From Anisakis pegreffii (Eukaryota > Nematoda > Chromadorea > Rhabditida > Anisakidae): a stretch of DNA of 64,000 nucleotides. The stretch spans positions 1-64,000 of the forward strand of contig JAPYMA010000059.1 of assembly GCA_035041965.1 (NCBI GenBank), in the 5' to 3' direction. The position numbers and the translations under genes are program-made. Below, piece by piece: positions 40,601 to 52,093 of this stretch; positions within the stretch are counted from its first letter, which is position 1, and each line of letters opens with the position of its first letter. A model generated the notes under the pieces. That model did no database searches and was not told where the DNA came from. It saw only the letters and a list, made by a program, of their open reading frames with translations.

Positions 40601-43600
40601 GAACTGTTCACTCAGTTGAGTGATTGCGTTTGATTTTACGGTGATCGTTGCTAAAATCCACACTTTCTTTACAATTCCAGTACGAATCGTAGTATCCAGT
40701 AAGATAAGCAGTGTTTCTTGTCGATTTATAGAACGATAATTTTCAGTTAGTTCGAATACACTTCGTGCTTATTCGATCATTATTAACATGATATTCTTAA
40801 ACCTTTTCTGAACACAAATCATCCAAAATGAACTTCAATGATCCAATTCCCTTTCAACTATAACAATACGAACACCCCGTCATAATATGAAATCTGAATG
40901 AATGTCATTATGAAAAGTTATGGCTAACTGGCATACGTTTTTTTTTCATGAAACCAGCTTCCTGTCGTCGTGATTCATCTTCGTCAATAATTTAATACGA
41001 TCGAAATGATCAAAAACGAATCAGGTGATCGCCGCTATTCGATGCAATGAAAAGCCATCAGCATCATTTGTTAGCGAACCAAAAATCATACAAACCGCTG
41101 ACTTGTGAACAGGAAGACTCGCTCATTATTCGACGAAAGTAATCAAGGGGTTTTTTCTTTTTTCAGGTATCATACTACTCACCGGACAACGCGAATCCCT
41201 ACTTCAATTGGGATCCGGAACGAATGGATTCGGCCGCAGGGTGGGTGCTAACTGCATCCCAAATAGCGAAAATTATGTTCGAGTTGGCTGAGGAACGGAA
41301 CGTTGGAAAATACGGTTAGTTTTTAGTGCTGTAATCCTAAATTGAAGCACTCAATTCCTGATATTTTGAGATATTTATCAATATGATCGATTTTGTTTTC
41401 ATTTGTCCACTATTGATTCAGAGAGCAAATCAATAGTACGATCATCACGATTTCGCTCTGATTTCAGCTCTTCTATGGGAACACTCAGAAAGACGTCTGA
41501 ATTATGGTCGTGGACTTCAACTCGTCCCAAAATCGTCCGATTTAGCCTACCATTATGGCTCAATGGCCGGAACAGAAGCAATCGCCTATTGTGCACCGAA
41601 TTTTGGTTTAGGAATTGTAATTAATACTCGAGGTGCGCGAGAGAATCACTTGACGGGTTGGATGCAAAGGGTTGCGAACTTTTTAAGGACTCATTTTAGA
41701 GATATGTGAATCGAAACGGTTTTTCGGGTATTTCACGTCGTGATATTGTTGTAATCGATGAATGCTTTGCATATGTACAGGTAGAATGGCATTGATGTAA
41801 ATATGAATAATGTAAATGGTATGATAAAACTGAGGAATTCGCTTGCTGCAATAATATCACTATAGCCAATGCGTATCATCATGAATTGCTGTTGCCTTTC
41901 AGTGTCACTTATTTTGGGCAAATCTTTGAGAACACTTCAACAATTTGAAACGCGAACGAACATTTACCTAGATGATTGGACGAGTTATAACAAATAGCAT
42001 AACTAACGATAACTAAGACTATGAACGGAACAAGTCATGTTCGAATAGGTGAAGTGTTACTTACCGAGTTTTTTGAGTGGATATTGAATCGCAAAAAAAT
42101 CCTCATAATATTGCATCAGACGGCACACAATGTCGAGTGCGTAGAGGGTGTCGTTTGAGATTGTCTCCTTCGACCATATACGTATCTGTACTCAACAAAC
42201 TCATTGTTCAGTTGATCATGAGCATGAATCGTATGAACGTTTTCATGCTTGATGTGGTGATAAATTCGGACATTTTTTGCTATTCATTTGTTACATCCGC
42301 CAGAAACTCGGTTATTTCATACTGCAATTTGATATCGAATGTGCGTAATTCGATATGTTTGAAGTCGGTAAACTCACAGCTTAAAATATATATGTAACTC
42401 ATGGAAGTGAATGTGTGCACATTTCAAATTGCTCTACATAATCAAATAGCGAAACAGAGTTCATAGTTCTCTCACTCGTTTTTGTGCTCAAGAATGCCCA
42501 TCAAAGTTTTTAATCTAGCTTCTTTCATGCAATTAGACTAGCTTGCAGTGTAGTGATTTTACAAGGTCACTAAAGTACGTGTATGTTTCGAAAATGAGAA
42601 ATTGAAACAACGTCTTATTTGTGCCACAAAAATATTTCTTTGAAATGATGAAAATTGATGGATTACGCAACGGTGTGTAACATAACAATAACAATGCGTC
42701 GTGGTGTCATCGCATGATTATTACACAAAATTTTCACCCAAATTTTTACAAAAGGACATTCCCCTTGGCACTAGCAGCTAATCGTCATGACAGTTTTTAT
42801 TCAATTTTCATTTCATCCAATAGATGAATGAGAAATGTGAAATTATGAGTTCGTAAACATACGATAACAATTAAATTGAAAATTTTGTTTAATTAGAAAT
42901 CAAAGTCGATTGATACTTTGATGTTTGATGTAATTTCTTCGCCTCTGGAAAGTCAATTATGCGCTTGATTGTGTGTTGTCTCTACTTTTGCTCATTCAGT
43001 TCATTTCTCGTTTTGCACACACACACACACACACACACAACAAAAAAATTTGCACTAACAATTCCGTTGAAATGTTCAATGAAACTTTAAAAATGTACTG
43101 TGACAATAAAAGGTAACTTTTATCACACTTCATTAGAAGCCATTATCAAATGTCTTCGAAAAGTCTTTTATTTTATTAGACAATTTACGACCTATTATAA
43201 GTGCACAGCGAAATTGCTTGTGCCAAATGGTAATAACTTAAGGAAATGAAACGAATTCATAAGTGTGATCTGGATTACCTCAATATTTCGACACATCCGA
43301 AAACGAGAAACAAAATCGCTCACTGCTATTGCCAGCAGATATGTGGACATTTTTGGGGTTGCCTCGAATTCCGTCTCAATCCATTCACTTCAAATGAAAG
43401 CAAATGAAACAGCGAGGTGTTATTATTTTGTCACAAGTGAGTGTATTGGATAATCTTTTAAGTTCAATATGCTTAATGGCGACGACGATATTCTTTGTAA
43501 TATTTCTTCTCGTAATATTTCTTTTAACAAATCAAATTCATTTCGCCTCTTTAGATGAATCTTTTGACATTGTGATCAATGATGGTATGAGATTTAGGTA

Positions 43601-46193
43601 TTGGCTTGTCTCAGATAGCATCCTATCGTCAGAATTGAACGCATTGATTATGATCATACTGATAAAGTTAAAAATAATGATGATAAAGATCAAAAGTTTG
43701 ACGAAGTGATCAAGTGAAATCACGATAACTCCTCACTCATTCATGTGACGAACTCGTCTTGCGGGTGAATTCGATATCGTTGTGGTACCAGTTGGGTGTA
43801 TAACGGTGATGAGAAAAGAGGACTTCATTTCGGGTTCATCGAAACACGGCAGCATACGACTCGCATCTGTTGGCTGCAGTTGTGTTGTTGCCAAAGTTCT
43901 ACAAGCATACAATTTCGCATTCAAATGATTTACTAATGAGCATGTTTCACCACTCAGATCTTGAACATTTAACACAGACAAAGTTTCTCGTTTTTCAACT
44001 ATTCAAACACTACGATGGGACATTTTTATCACTAAATTGAAAAAATTCTGCTGCTGAAATTTGTTAGCACTTTTATGCGGACTAGTCAGTTTTTGAAAAC
44101 AAAACCTTACGATCTCATTCAATTGTCCAAATAATGTTTAATCGCATAATTCAATATTTATTGTTCACATCTTTTTGATGCATATTAACAGAAATATCAA
44201 TGGATATCAACAACACTACATGAAATTGTCTAACTCACAACAAATAATTCTGATCAACGAATTGGATGTTCCACTATACACGACGATACGAGAAAATTTA
44301 TAGTATATGTGTATGTGAATTTCTGTGAGCGTTAAGAAGTTCCCCATTCTTCCGAAATTGCAAACAATCGACTGCACGGTGACTGTGTGTGAACTCTACA
44401 TTCTGTGTGTTTTCTCATCAATTAATCAAACATTTGAGACGTTGAAAGTGAAAAAGGAACTGGCAAAAAAAAGATTTGTCGTTTCAATTTTCAAACACTC
44501 TTCACAACAAAGAGCACTTTTTTGCTTGATTACCTAATAAATCTGAGGTTATCAATTTGTGAATGGTTAACAGTAAATCAACCAGTCAAGTGTCGTTTAC
44601 TTTTAAAATCAGTGAAGTGATTCGTTGGTCTTCTGATGGGGTGTGAAACAAAGGTGGCTCATGAACCTTGTATTGCACCTCAGTCAGTTGCTGAATGCTG
44701 ATGCTGATGACAATGATGTATGGGGTGTACGTGATCAGAATGTTACTTGGCTGTTGTGTGTTCCTTCAAGAAACAATCGCGAAAACGAGTTTACTAAACA
44801 CACAAAAAAAATTTGCACTTTCATTAGATGTTTCATTATGAAAGTTCGAGTTGTCTCATTTTGATAGGTGCATACTGATCATTTCTGCAGAACCCTCGAT
44901 GACTCCGTGGTTGATGCCATCAAAAAGCTACTCCTTGAACCACAATCAGTGTCATCAGTCATAATCATCAGTAATTCTAATGATAAAAACCAACATGAAT
45001 GCTACTAGCGAAATGCGGCGAGATTCCGTCAGCAAAACGTCGTTCAACGTCAACCTATTTCACAATCAATTAAGATGCCTAATAAGAGTTGGCAATATGA
45101 GTGATGAATAATAATCATTAATTCGAGAATTCAATTGATATGACATTTGACCGACCGTAAAGGTCATTTAAGGAAAACGTGACGGCGTCTGAAAACCATG
45201 CAAAAAGCATTTTGAGTGTCTTTCCAAGAAATATATTCTTCTTGAAGTCGTCGTTGTTTACGCAATAAACGTTGTGAATGTGAATGTGAGCATTTCAACG
45301 ATTGGTCTAATTCGGCTGGACAGATTACCTTTTAACTCTTATTGGATTATGGAGTTGATCAACTAAGAAAACATTCGCTAACGTTTAATTTGCTGGAATT
45401 CTTATCTCTTTTTTCATCTGAAAAACAGCAAAAGACAATGTGAAATTACTGAAAAATAGAAGAATGCTCACCGAAGTTCGTCATTGACCTCATAAACAGC
45501 TTTATACAATCCACCACTCCAAACATCACCAATATAGCCACGATAGTTGATGAATAGCACATAGTGATTATCTCGAATCAGCATTGAGTCAAATCGAAAT
45601 TCGATCGCATAAACATCGTCCGCTTCATATCGGAACGCGTTGATCTCAGAAACGGCAATCGATCGATTCGTATTGTCGAGCAACAGAATCGATGATGTCT
45701 TTATGCTCAAGTTTTTCCCATTCAATACCACTCGATCAGTCGATTCTCGGCACTCAAAATCAATTCTCAACTCACCATTTGTCGTGAAATTCAAATGACC
45801 GAAATTCAGCACATCCCGATACGGTAAAAATACTTGTAGTTTTAACGTATAGAGAACTGGTCGATGACTGGACGGTAAACGTATATATTTGTTGGAATTC
45901 GTCGTCTTTGAGGGTTGCAAATGAATAACAGATCCTAGAGATGATCGATTATAACTGCCTGAATGATGATGTCTGTGATGTGAGTGATTGTATTCAATTG
46001 ACGGATGTGCTACAGATAATGATGACGATGAGGATAAGCCTTGTTTTACGATACTGTTCGAGGACTGCGGGAAGATTATCAGGGCTAATGCGACTAGTAT
46101 CAAGAGAACAACTGGTATGAGCACACATAATTGCAGCCGAAGCGTTGTGGAACTGCTCTGAAACCGTACAGACGTGCTTGATTTAGCCATCAT
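31606..46193 (-). CDS. Membrane-anchored M1 zinc aminopeptidase (aminopeptidase N-like)
   Basis: Removes N-terminal residues from peptides, probably outside the cell. Exons on the minus strand: 46193-45472, 43898-43754, 43374-43279, 42185-42065, 36639-36485, 36087-35971, 35697-35563, 35250-35120, 34967-34859, 34603-34453, 34382-34227, 33671-33502, 33048-32960, 32802-32671, 32363-32196, 32083-32012, 31800-31735, 31687-31606. Every junction keeps phase, giving 938 residues. Residues ~21-43 are a signal anchor (short N-terminal tail), followed by a Ser/His-rich stem. Motifs: [37 protein letters not shown], the zinc site HEVAH with the third ligand in LWLNEGFA, and YNKGATVLRM with the transition-state tyrosine. 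The ERAP1-like C-terminal helical domain is complete (to SFFEEYK). Odd point: the exopeptidase motif is LAMEN, not GAMEN. Intron 4 (36640-42064) holds a whole opposite-strand gene; the intron after exon 7 holds a MITE. Confidence 0.94.
35335..35473. mobile_element. 139-bp TA-flanked MITE in an aminopeptidase intron
   Basis: Begins GTGTTGGG and ends CCCAACAC, perfect 8-bp terminal inverted repeats, with TA on both sides (35333-35334 and 35474-35475), the target duplication of Tc1/mariner-type elements. The inside is GC-rich against its surroundings and full of sub-palindromes (CGGTGACCACCG-like). It has no coding capacity. It is in the intron between exons 35697-35563 and 35250-35120. Confidence 0.8.
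37561..41709 (+). CDS. Secreted LACTB-like serine beta-lactamase-fold protein, nested gene
   Basis: Exons: 37561-37807, 37968-38182, 38531-38668, 38871-39320, 39767-40032, 40283-40517, 41167-41314, 41468-41709; all phases agree, 646 residues. Residues 1-20 are a signal peptide. Residues ~85-270 hold two or three diverged repeats of the kind found in bacterial tandem-repeat/polyglycine-hydrolase proteins ([43 protein letters not shown]). A hydrophobic stretch near residue 275 could be a membrane segment. The beta-lactamase-like domain follows: [19 protein letters not shown], the SxxK nucleophile motif in [22 protein letters not shown], the Y-x-N motif in [30 protein letters not shown], and the H-x-G motif in YHYGSMAGT. 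All catalytic motifs are present, so hydrolase or peptidase activity is likely but the substrate is unknown. The whole gene lies inside intron 4 of the minus-strand aminopeptidase gene. A GTG at 37513 is in frame but ATG 37561 gives the clean signal peptide. Confidence 0.92.
43016..43039. repeat. (CA)12 microsatellite
   Basis: Twelve CA units in aminopeptidase intron 3. It is directly visible and has no evident coding or splicing role. Confidence 0.9.
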
Positions 46194-49100
46194 ATTATGC
46201 AGATTTTTTCATTCGCAGTTTGATTTTTGGTTATTTTTCCCACTTTCTCACTGTTTACCCAACTATTCAATCACTTATACGCTTGAAAGGATTACGTTTC
46301 AAGTTTAATAGTTCGAATTTCGATAACGATGTTGATCTCGCTGCAGAGCAAAATCACATCGACAGTAATAATCACAGCAGCTTTCAGAAAATAACCCTAC
46401 TTGTTCAGTTTTGAAATAAATACACGGAAATTGGAAATATTTCACAAATTTCCCCAAATCCAACAGTCGAATAATCGAACTGAATGTTGAAACCGAAGCT
46501 TGAAATTATAGGAAATTATGCGCTTGAGACGGAAGATGGATACTCAATGGAGAACGATTCTGACTGTTGATATGTTCAGTGAATAACCGTGATGATGAAA
46601 TAATGTTAAGAGCGATTGATGCTAATGATGTTCAGTTCTATGAATAAAAGTGTGCTTTTTTGGTCGAAGATAAATCAAACTATAACGCAGATGATGCTAA
46701 TTGATGTTGATAGTGAGCACAACTTCAAATTAATGTCATATAATCAATGAGTTAGCAACGATACAGCAATCAATTAGTTGTGAAGAAGATGTTGATTAGT
46801 AATAATATTGACGATAATCCACATTAGCAATGATAATATTAATGTTGGTAATAGATTGAAGTAGTAATAGAGTAATGATAATCGCTATTAGTAATGATAA
46901 TAACGATGTTCAATGGTTTGAGATGCAATCAGCGGATCTGACGAAAAGACGCTAATGGCATTGATAAATAATAGCGTTTATTGCATTCCCTCTTCATCAG
47001 TCAGTTCAGAGAAACACCGAAGACTCATTTCCATGATGCGGCTACGTATTTAATCATCTGAAGAATTTGAAATTTACACCACCTCAAATGATTTCATGAA
47101 GTTGCATTCGATGAAGGCATTCAATTGAGTACAAAGTGACGAACTCGTTTGCCGATTCCAGAATCACGAACAAACGTTCGCTCGATTCAACAATCAACCG
47201 TTATTGATAGAACTATTGAAATATGGTGATGATCAGTTTTAATTTGCTTCAAATAAATCTGAGAAACGTTCTGTGATCAATATGTCACATGAATGCTATT
47301 AAGTGTTCACATCAAAGTGAATTACGACATCACATAATGAAAATGAATTCATTAGTGGCATTTATCAAAATTATGTGAACATTTGCTAAATGATAAATTT
47401 CTTAATAATACTTCACCATCATCACCTAAACTTATCCAAGTTTACCCCTAACTAAGTTGAAATCAGAGACTTTCGAGCGCTGATTGAAACTGAACTCTTA
47501 ATCATAGCAATAATTCAAGTGAACCAGCAGATGCTGACTTCTATGAGAAGGCTTTGCGATTATGAAACAAATAGGTGGGTCGAAGTGTGCATGTATGCAT
47601 GGATAAGCGGATGGACGCTTGAATGGACAGATAAGACTCGAAAAGAAGTGAAATAGAGCAAATGAAGGAGTTCAGATAAGCGGAATACTGATTTCCTGTT
47701 GAGTATTTAGTATGTACAATGAGATTATTCATTTCAGATTTAATTGGGATTTGGGATGATCTGATAAATTGGTTATTCAATTGCAGTCAGCGTGATTCGA
47801 ATGATGCGATGCAGAGGATTGCGTTCACGAATCAATCGCTCGGTGATGAAATTGAATCGCCAATATAAGCGATGACGGCTGGCCGCATATGGCTTCTGTT
47901 GTTTAATTGAATTAATGAGGGATGAATTCAGATAGGATGGATGTGAAATAACGATAATAACGCATCAGAGATGATGATGGATGCTCATGATAATAAAATG
48001 ATATTTGCGGAATGAGGGTTAATTACTTTGATCAATTATGAGTGTTGATGGCTGCTGATGAGGAGGCATGAATATCTATCTCAAAGGAATTCAACAGCGG
48101 TGTTGTCGATTGAAAGGACTTGTGAATATCGCGCAATATGAATTCTCAAATTTTTGAATGTTTTGACAGGAAATTGTTTTCTGCAAGTGTTTTTGATGAA
48201 TGATAGCAATTGACAACAGCATCACGAGAATATTGGTGATAGTGTCATGATGACAACACGACAATAGTAACAATGGTAATCACATTGATCAACAATGATA
48301 ATAGTAATAATATCAATGATACGAGCATTAACAATAATGATAACAAATCACATTAACGATAATAATAATAATAGAAAGAACAATGATCATAGTAAAGGTT
48401 AAAATGATTAAGTAATAAGGATGTTGATAATGATAATGATAGCAATAAGAAATGAGTGGAGCGCTATTCGACTGCGTTTTCGATGGAAATGTGAAGTTGA
48501 TCAGGAGGGTGCACCGCGTTCGGTCGATGATAAATGACGACGACCATTCTCGGTGGTTACGTGAATGATGGCGATGCAAAATTGATGGAACTGTCATGAA
48601 ACAGGCAAAAATAAAGTTGAAGTTCAACTTTACGTTGTAAATTGTCAGTTAAAAGAAAGAACGAGTAATCGGTCATTTGAGTAATCACTACATCGGTTGG
48701 TTGGAAAATTCGTTGATGACGATTTTGATAACGAAAATGTGACAGCAGTACAAAATACAGCAGAGTCTCGGTTCATCGACACTCTATTTTCGGAGCTAAA
48801 CGACTGAAATGGGAAGTGCACCGAGCCGGAGAAGCATCTGGTGTGTTATTGGTTTGATCCGTGTTTCCAGAAGCAAACTTCAATTGCATGGCACTGATTG
48901 AAGTCCTTATTTATCCCCGTTGGTAAAGTTCTCTGAACATGAGCGAATAGGCAACACAGATTTGGCATAGATGCATCGAATGCTAAGCACACACTTATGA
49001 TCGATCACCATCCCTAATTTGACTCCTATCAAAGTCATGCCTGGCATTGTGATCTCGAGTAACAATGATGGCTCATAATAGTGATAATATTAGCATTATC

Positions 49101-49939
49101 ACTGCCCATCCAACTGATAATGCGATCCACCGTATTTGTGATATAAGTTAAGCGTCAAACAATAAAGGGGATTGATTGTAAACGTGATACTCTGATTCCA
49201 TAGCGTAGATTTTGAACAGTTGAGGGAACAGTGTTGCGCAATCATCGAAACAGTAAGAAGCATCTGCTTTGATCGTTTCGCCTGTTTCGATCCCGAATGG
49301 GAGGAATGAAATAATTTGATTTGCTGGTGAAATCTGATGACAGCCCCATCATCATTAATATAGACGACGTGCGATCATGAAATCATGAAAACTTCACGAT
49401 CGCTATTCTCATCCTATTTATTATAATACAAAATGTGGCTTACAAGGGGCGGACTTCCGCACATTCGTTTTTATTCATTCGTTGTTCATACACTCGCCAC
49501 ATGAATTGTTACTCAATTGAACAATGTGGATGTTGAATTGTTGTTTGCAAAGTGAAACAAACATTGAAATTTGCAATCAACCAAATGAATTTACACCCTA
49601 TGAACTTAATTGACGCATGATCACTCTATGTCATTTGAATTATTTTGCCATTTTTATGCCTAAACTCAATAAATTCTAAAGTACAACAACTATATGCGCA
49701 CACAAGATTTTGTTGATTACATGACATTCCACTACTCACTTCGAAATGACTTTGGCATCCTTTGCAACAAACGGATAAAATGGCAATTTCGCAATTCAGC
49801 TAATGAATAATCAAACGAAGAATGAATATCGTTCATTGTTTGTGTGTAGACGGATCGGATCTAGCAAAAGATATACGAATCTCGCAGTATTTCATAATCC
49901 TTTATACGTATCATCAATTTTTCATAATCACCTCTGAAC

Positions 49940-50397
49940 TCATAATGCCCTGCTTAATTCATCTCTATAATGAAAGAGATCTGCATTGTTATTTTTGATG
50001 AATACTTCAATGATACGATCGAACAAGGGTCTATTCATTGGATAATAATAGCAATAGATGCTCAAATACACTTGACAGAATGCGCTAATGAATTTGAGCC
50101 AAGTATCTCTGATATTGATCAAACGAATGAATAATTTATACAAGTCTGTATAAACTAATTGGTGAATAAAATGTGAATATAACAAATGAAATTCATGTCA
50201 GCAAACTTAATGCTCTTCTTAGTAGTTGTGAAATATTGGAAGTGTCAGCAGTTCGTGATAACTTGAAACTATTGCAGAGCAACTCTTTATCTGCCTTTAT
50301 ATGGCGCTTCTTCAATGAAAATAGTGAACATTTGCTATGAATAATCTCATTGCTTGAATAAAATTTAATTTCATGGAAATTCTTTGACCTAAAACAG
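49940..50397 (-). CDS. Possible two-exon gene tail, unrecognised
   Basis: Open stretch 50397-50207 after TTTTTTTCAG, donor TTAA|GTTTGC, a 52-base intron ending AATTAG, then 50154-49940 to a stop. Phase is kept. The joined C-terminal part (e.g. LLRRALIYTDLYKLFIRL, YYYPMNRPLFDRIIEVF) looks helical and hydrophobic. The codons are very AT-rich, no family is recognised and no upstream exon was found, so it may be chance. Confidence 0.2.
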
Positions 50398-51147
50398 CTG
50401 AAAAAAACTAATGACAATATCCGCGAGCACCGTCGGCCATTTTATCCCGTGCAAACTTCAGATATTAATGAGATTCGAAACGCAAAAATCCTCCTCCATA
50501 CATACCAAAATAAATCATCAATAATTCAATGTATAATTCGCGAAACTATTCAATCAAATGAATATTTCAGTGCTATTTCTCGGTAATTCCCAATGAATGA
50601 TAAGTGCTGTTGCAAAGCTAAGTGCTGCTCACTCATCAGGTTTGATTCTTTGACTGCATTGCGATTTTCGTGCAAGAATGGTCATTTAAAATTAAACGAC
50701 AATGTCGTTTAATTCTTTTGCCCAATGCACTCTGCATTGAATTGCAGAATTGTTGCAAAATGTGCACACCAAAGTGGGCCGTCGATTAAATTTTGCAACA
50801 AGTAAGGAAATTCTCTCGAAAAATTAATGACTGCGTGACTAAACGAATGTCTTTTCAAAATATTTTATTCATAGACTATGGAATATGCATAAAGGCTCAA
50901 ACAAACAAGTACATACATACATACAATAACACCAATAAAAGAAAACAAAACAAATATATCAATCAGTTCGAATAATTTCTAAATAAGGAGACGCATTTAG
51001 ATATTCATAATGGAAACAATCAGTCTGTTAAAATGAGAACATACGAAAACGCTTGTCAGTGGAACGAGCAAAAACAGAACTATAAACTATTCAATAAGAT
51101 ATCCTATCACAATAATAATGAAATACGATGCACTATGAATAGGTCTA

Positions 51148-51197
51148 TTAGAATCTTTATAAGCAGAGATAATTAGAATCTTTATAAGCAGAGATAT
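51148..51197. repeat. 25-bp tandem duplication
   Basis: TTAGAATCTTTATAAGCAGAGATA (24 bases written as TTAGAATCTTTA + TAAGCAGAGATA) plus one base occurs twice head to tail (51148-51172 and 51173-51197), differing only at the last base. It lies about 0.9 kb past the pyruvate carboxylase stop. Confidence 0.85.
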
Positions 51198-52093
51198 CAA
51201 ATATCCAAACAGTATCACTCAAAACAATTCGATGACAATCTATCAGAATCAGAATTTCGAACGTGAAAAACATTCAAAACGATTGATGAATGAAGAGAGA
51301 CGAACATAAATGTAAATGAAACGAAACAATTTTCGATTTTAAGGCATAATTTGGCCTCAATCCTCTAGGCTATCAAACGTATGTCGAGGCATTAAAAAAG
51401 CTCTAAAACAAACAGTAAAAGCTTTCAAAGCAATATTCCGAAAAGGAATAGCGAATTATTGCCATAGCAGAAAAAAGACGGAATATTAATATTAATATTG
51501 TGTATGAAAATGAAATGATCAATAAATGTGATCAAAGCGACATGAGCGATATATTCACTGATATGGCCGAAGTGTGAAATAATGTTTAATTCATGGATTT
51601 TTAATGAACAACCAATTTCATGCAAACCGAACGAACGCAAATGGGAACAAGCGCGAATTCATTCATAATCGCGAAAAAGCTTTAAAACATTGCAAATTCG
51701 TGACACCGAATGAAACTGAGAATCGCGAGAACACTCAGCAGCTTAACAGAAAACAATTTCTTACTGAAAATTGAGACGTTTCGAAAATTTTGCACGATTT
51801 TCCGCCCAATCAGCATTTTGTGTTATGGATGAATCTTAATTACTTGCGTGTATTTCTTGAATTGTTCACTTTTATTCATTTGATGGAATTTCATTTGTGG
51901 TTCGGAAAAGAGATGGATGAAAATTTGAACAGAGCGACAAAAAGCGAATTAATACGAGTGATATGATGATGAGCAGAGCAGATTAAACAGAGAATATTGC
52001 GAACAGGATCAATCAATAGTTAGGACGATTTGAATTAATCATATAACGGTTAGTAAAAACATAGTTGATTTCGACAAAATGAAGAAAGGAAGC

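Larger units (their letters stand above)
46194..52093. other. 5.9-kb AT-rich spacer between PYC and the aminopeptidase
   Basis: Includes the promoter side of the aminopeptidase (right of 46193) and the 3' UTR of pyruvate carboxylase (left of 52094). Long stretches are low-complexity GATAAT/TAATGA-rich DNA (about 46600-46920 and 48240-48460). It contains a 25-bp tandem duplication and one doubtful minus-strand ORF pair, both listed separately. No recognisable gene otherwise. Confidence 0.45.

Noticed and set aside
48240..48460. CRISPR-like or satellite array
   Set aside because: It is irregular GATAAT/TAATAA low-complexity sequence without a fixed unit or spacing.
48808..48841. Short ORF starting MGSAPSRRSI, like an N-myristoylation signal, before a possible donor
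   Set aside because: Only eleven codons, with no downstream exon that I could link.
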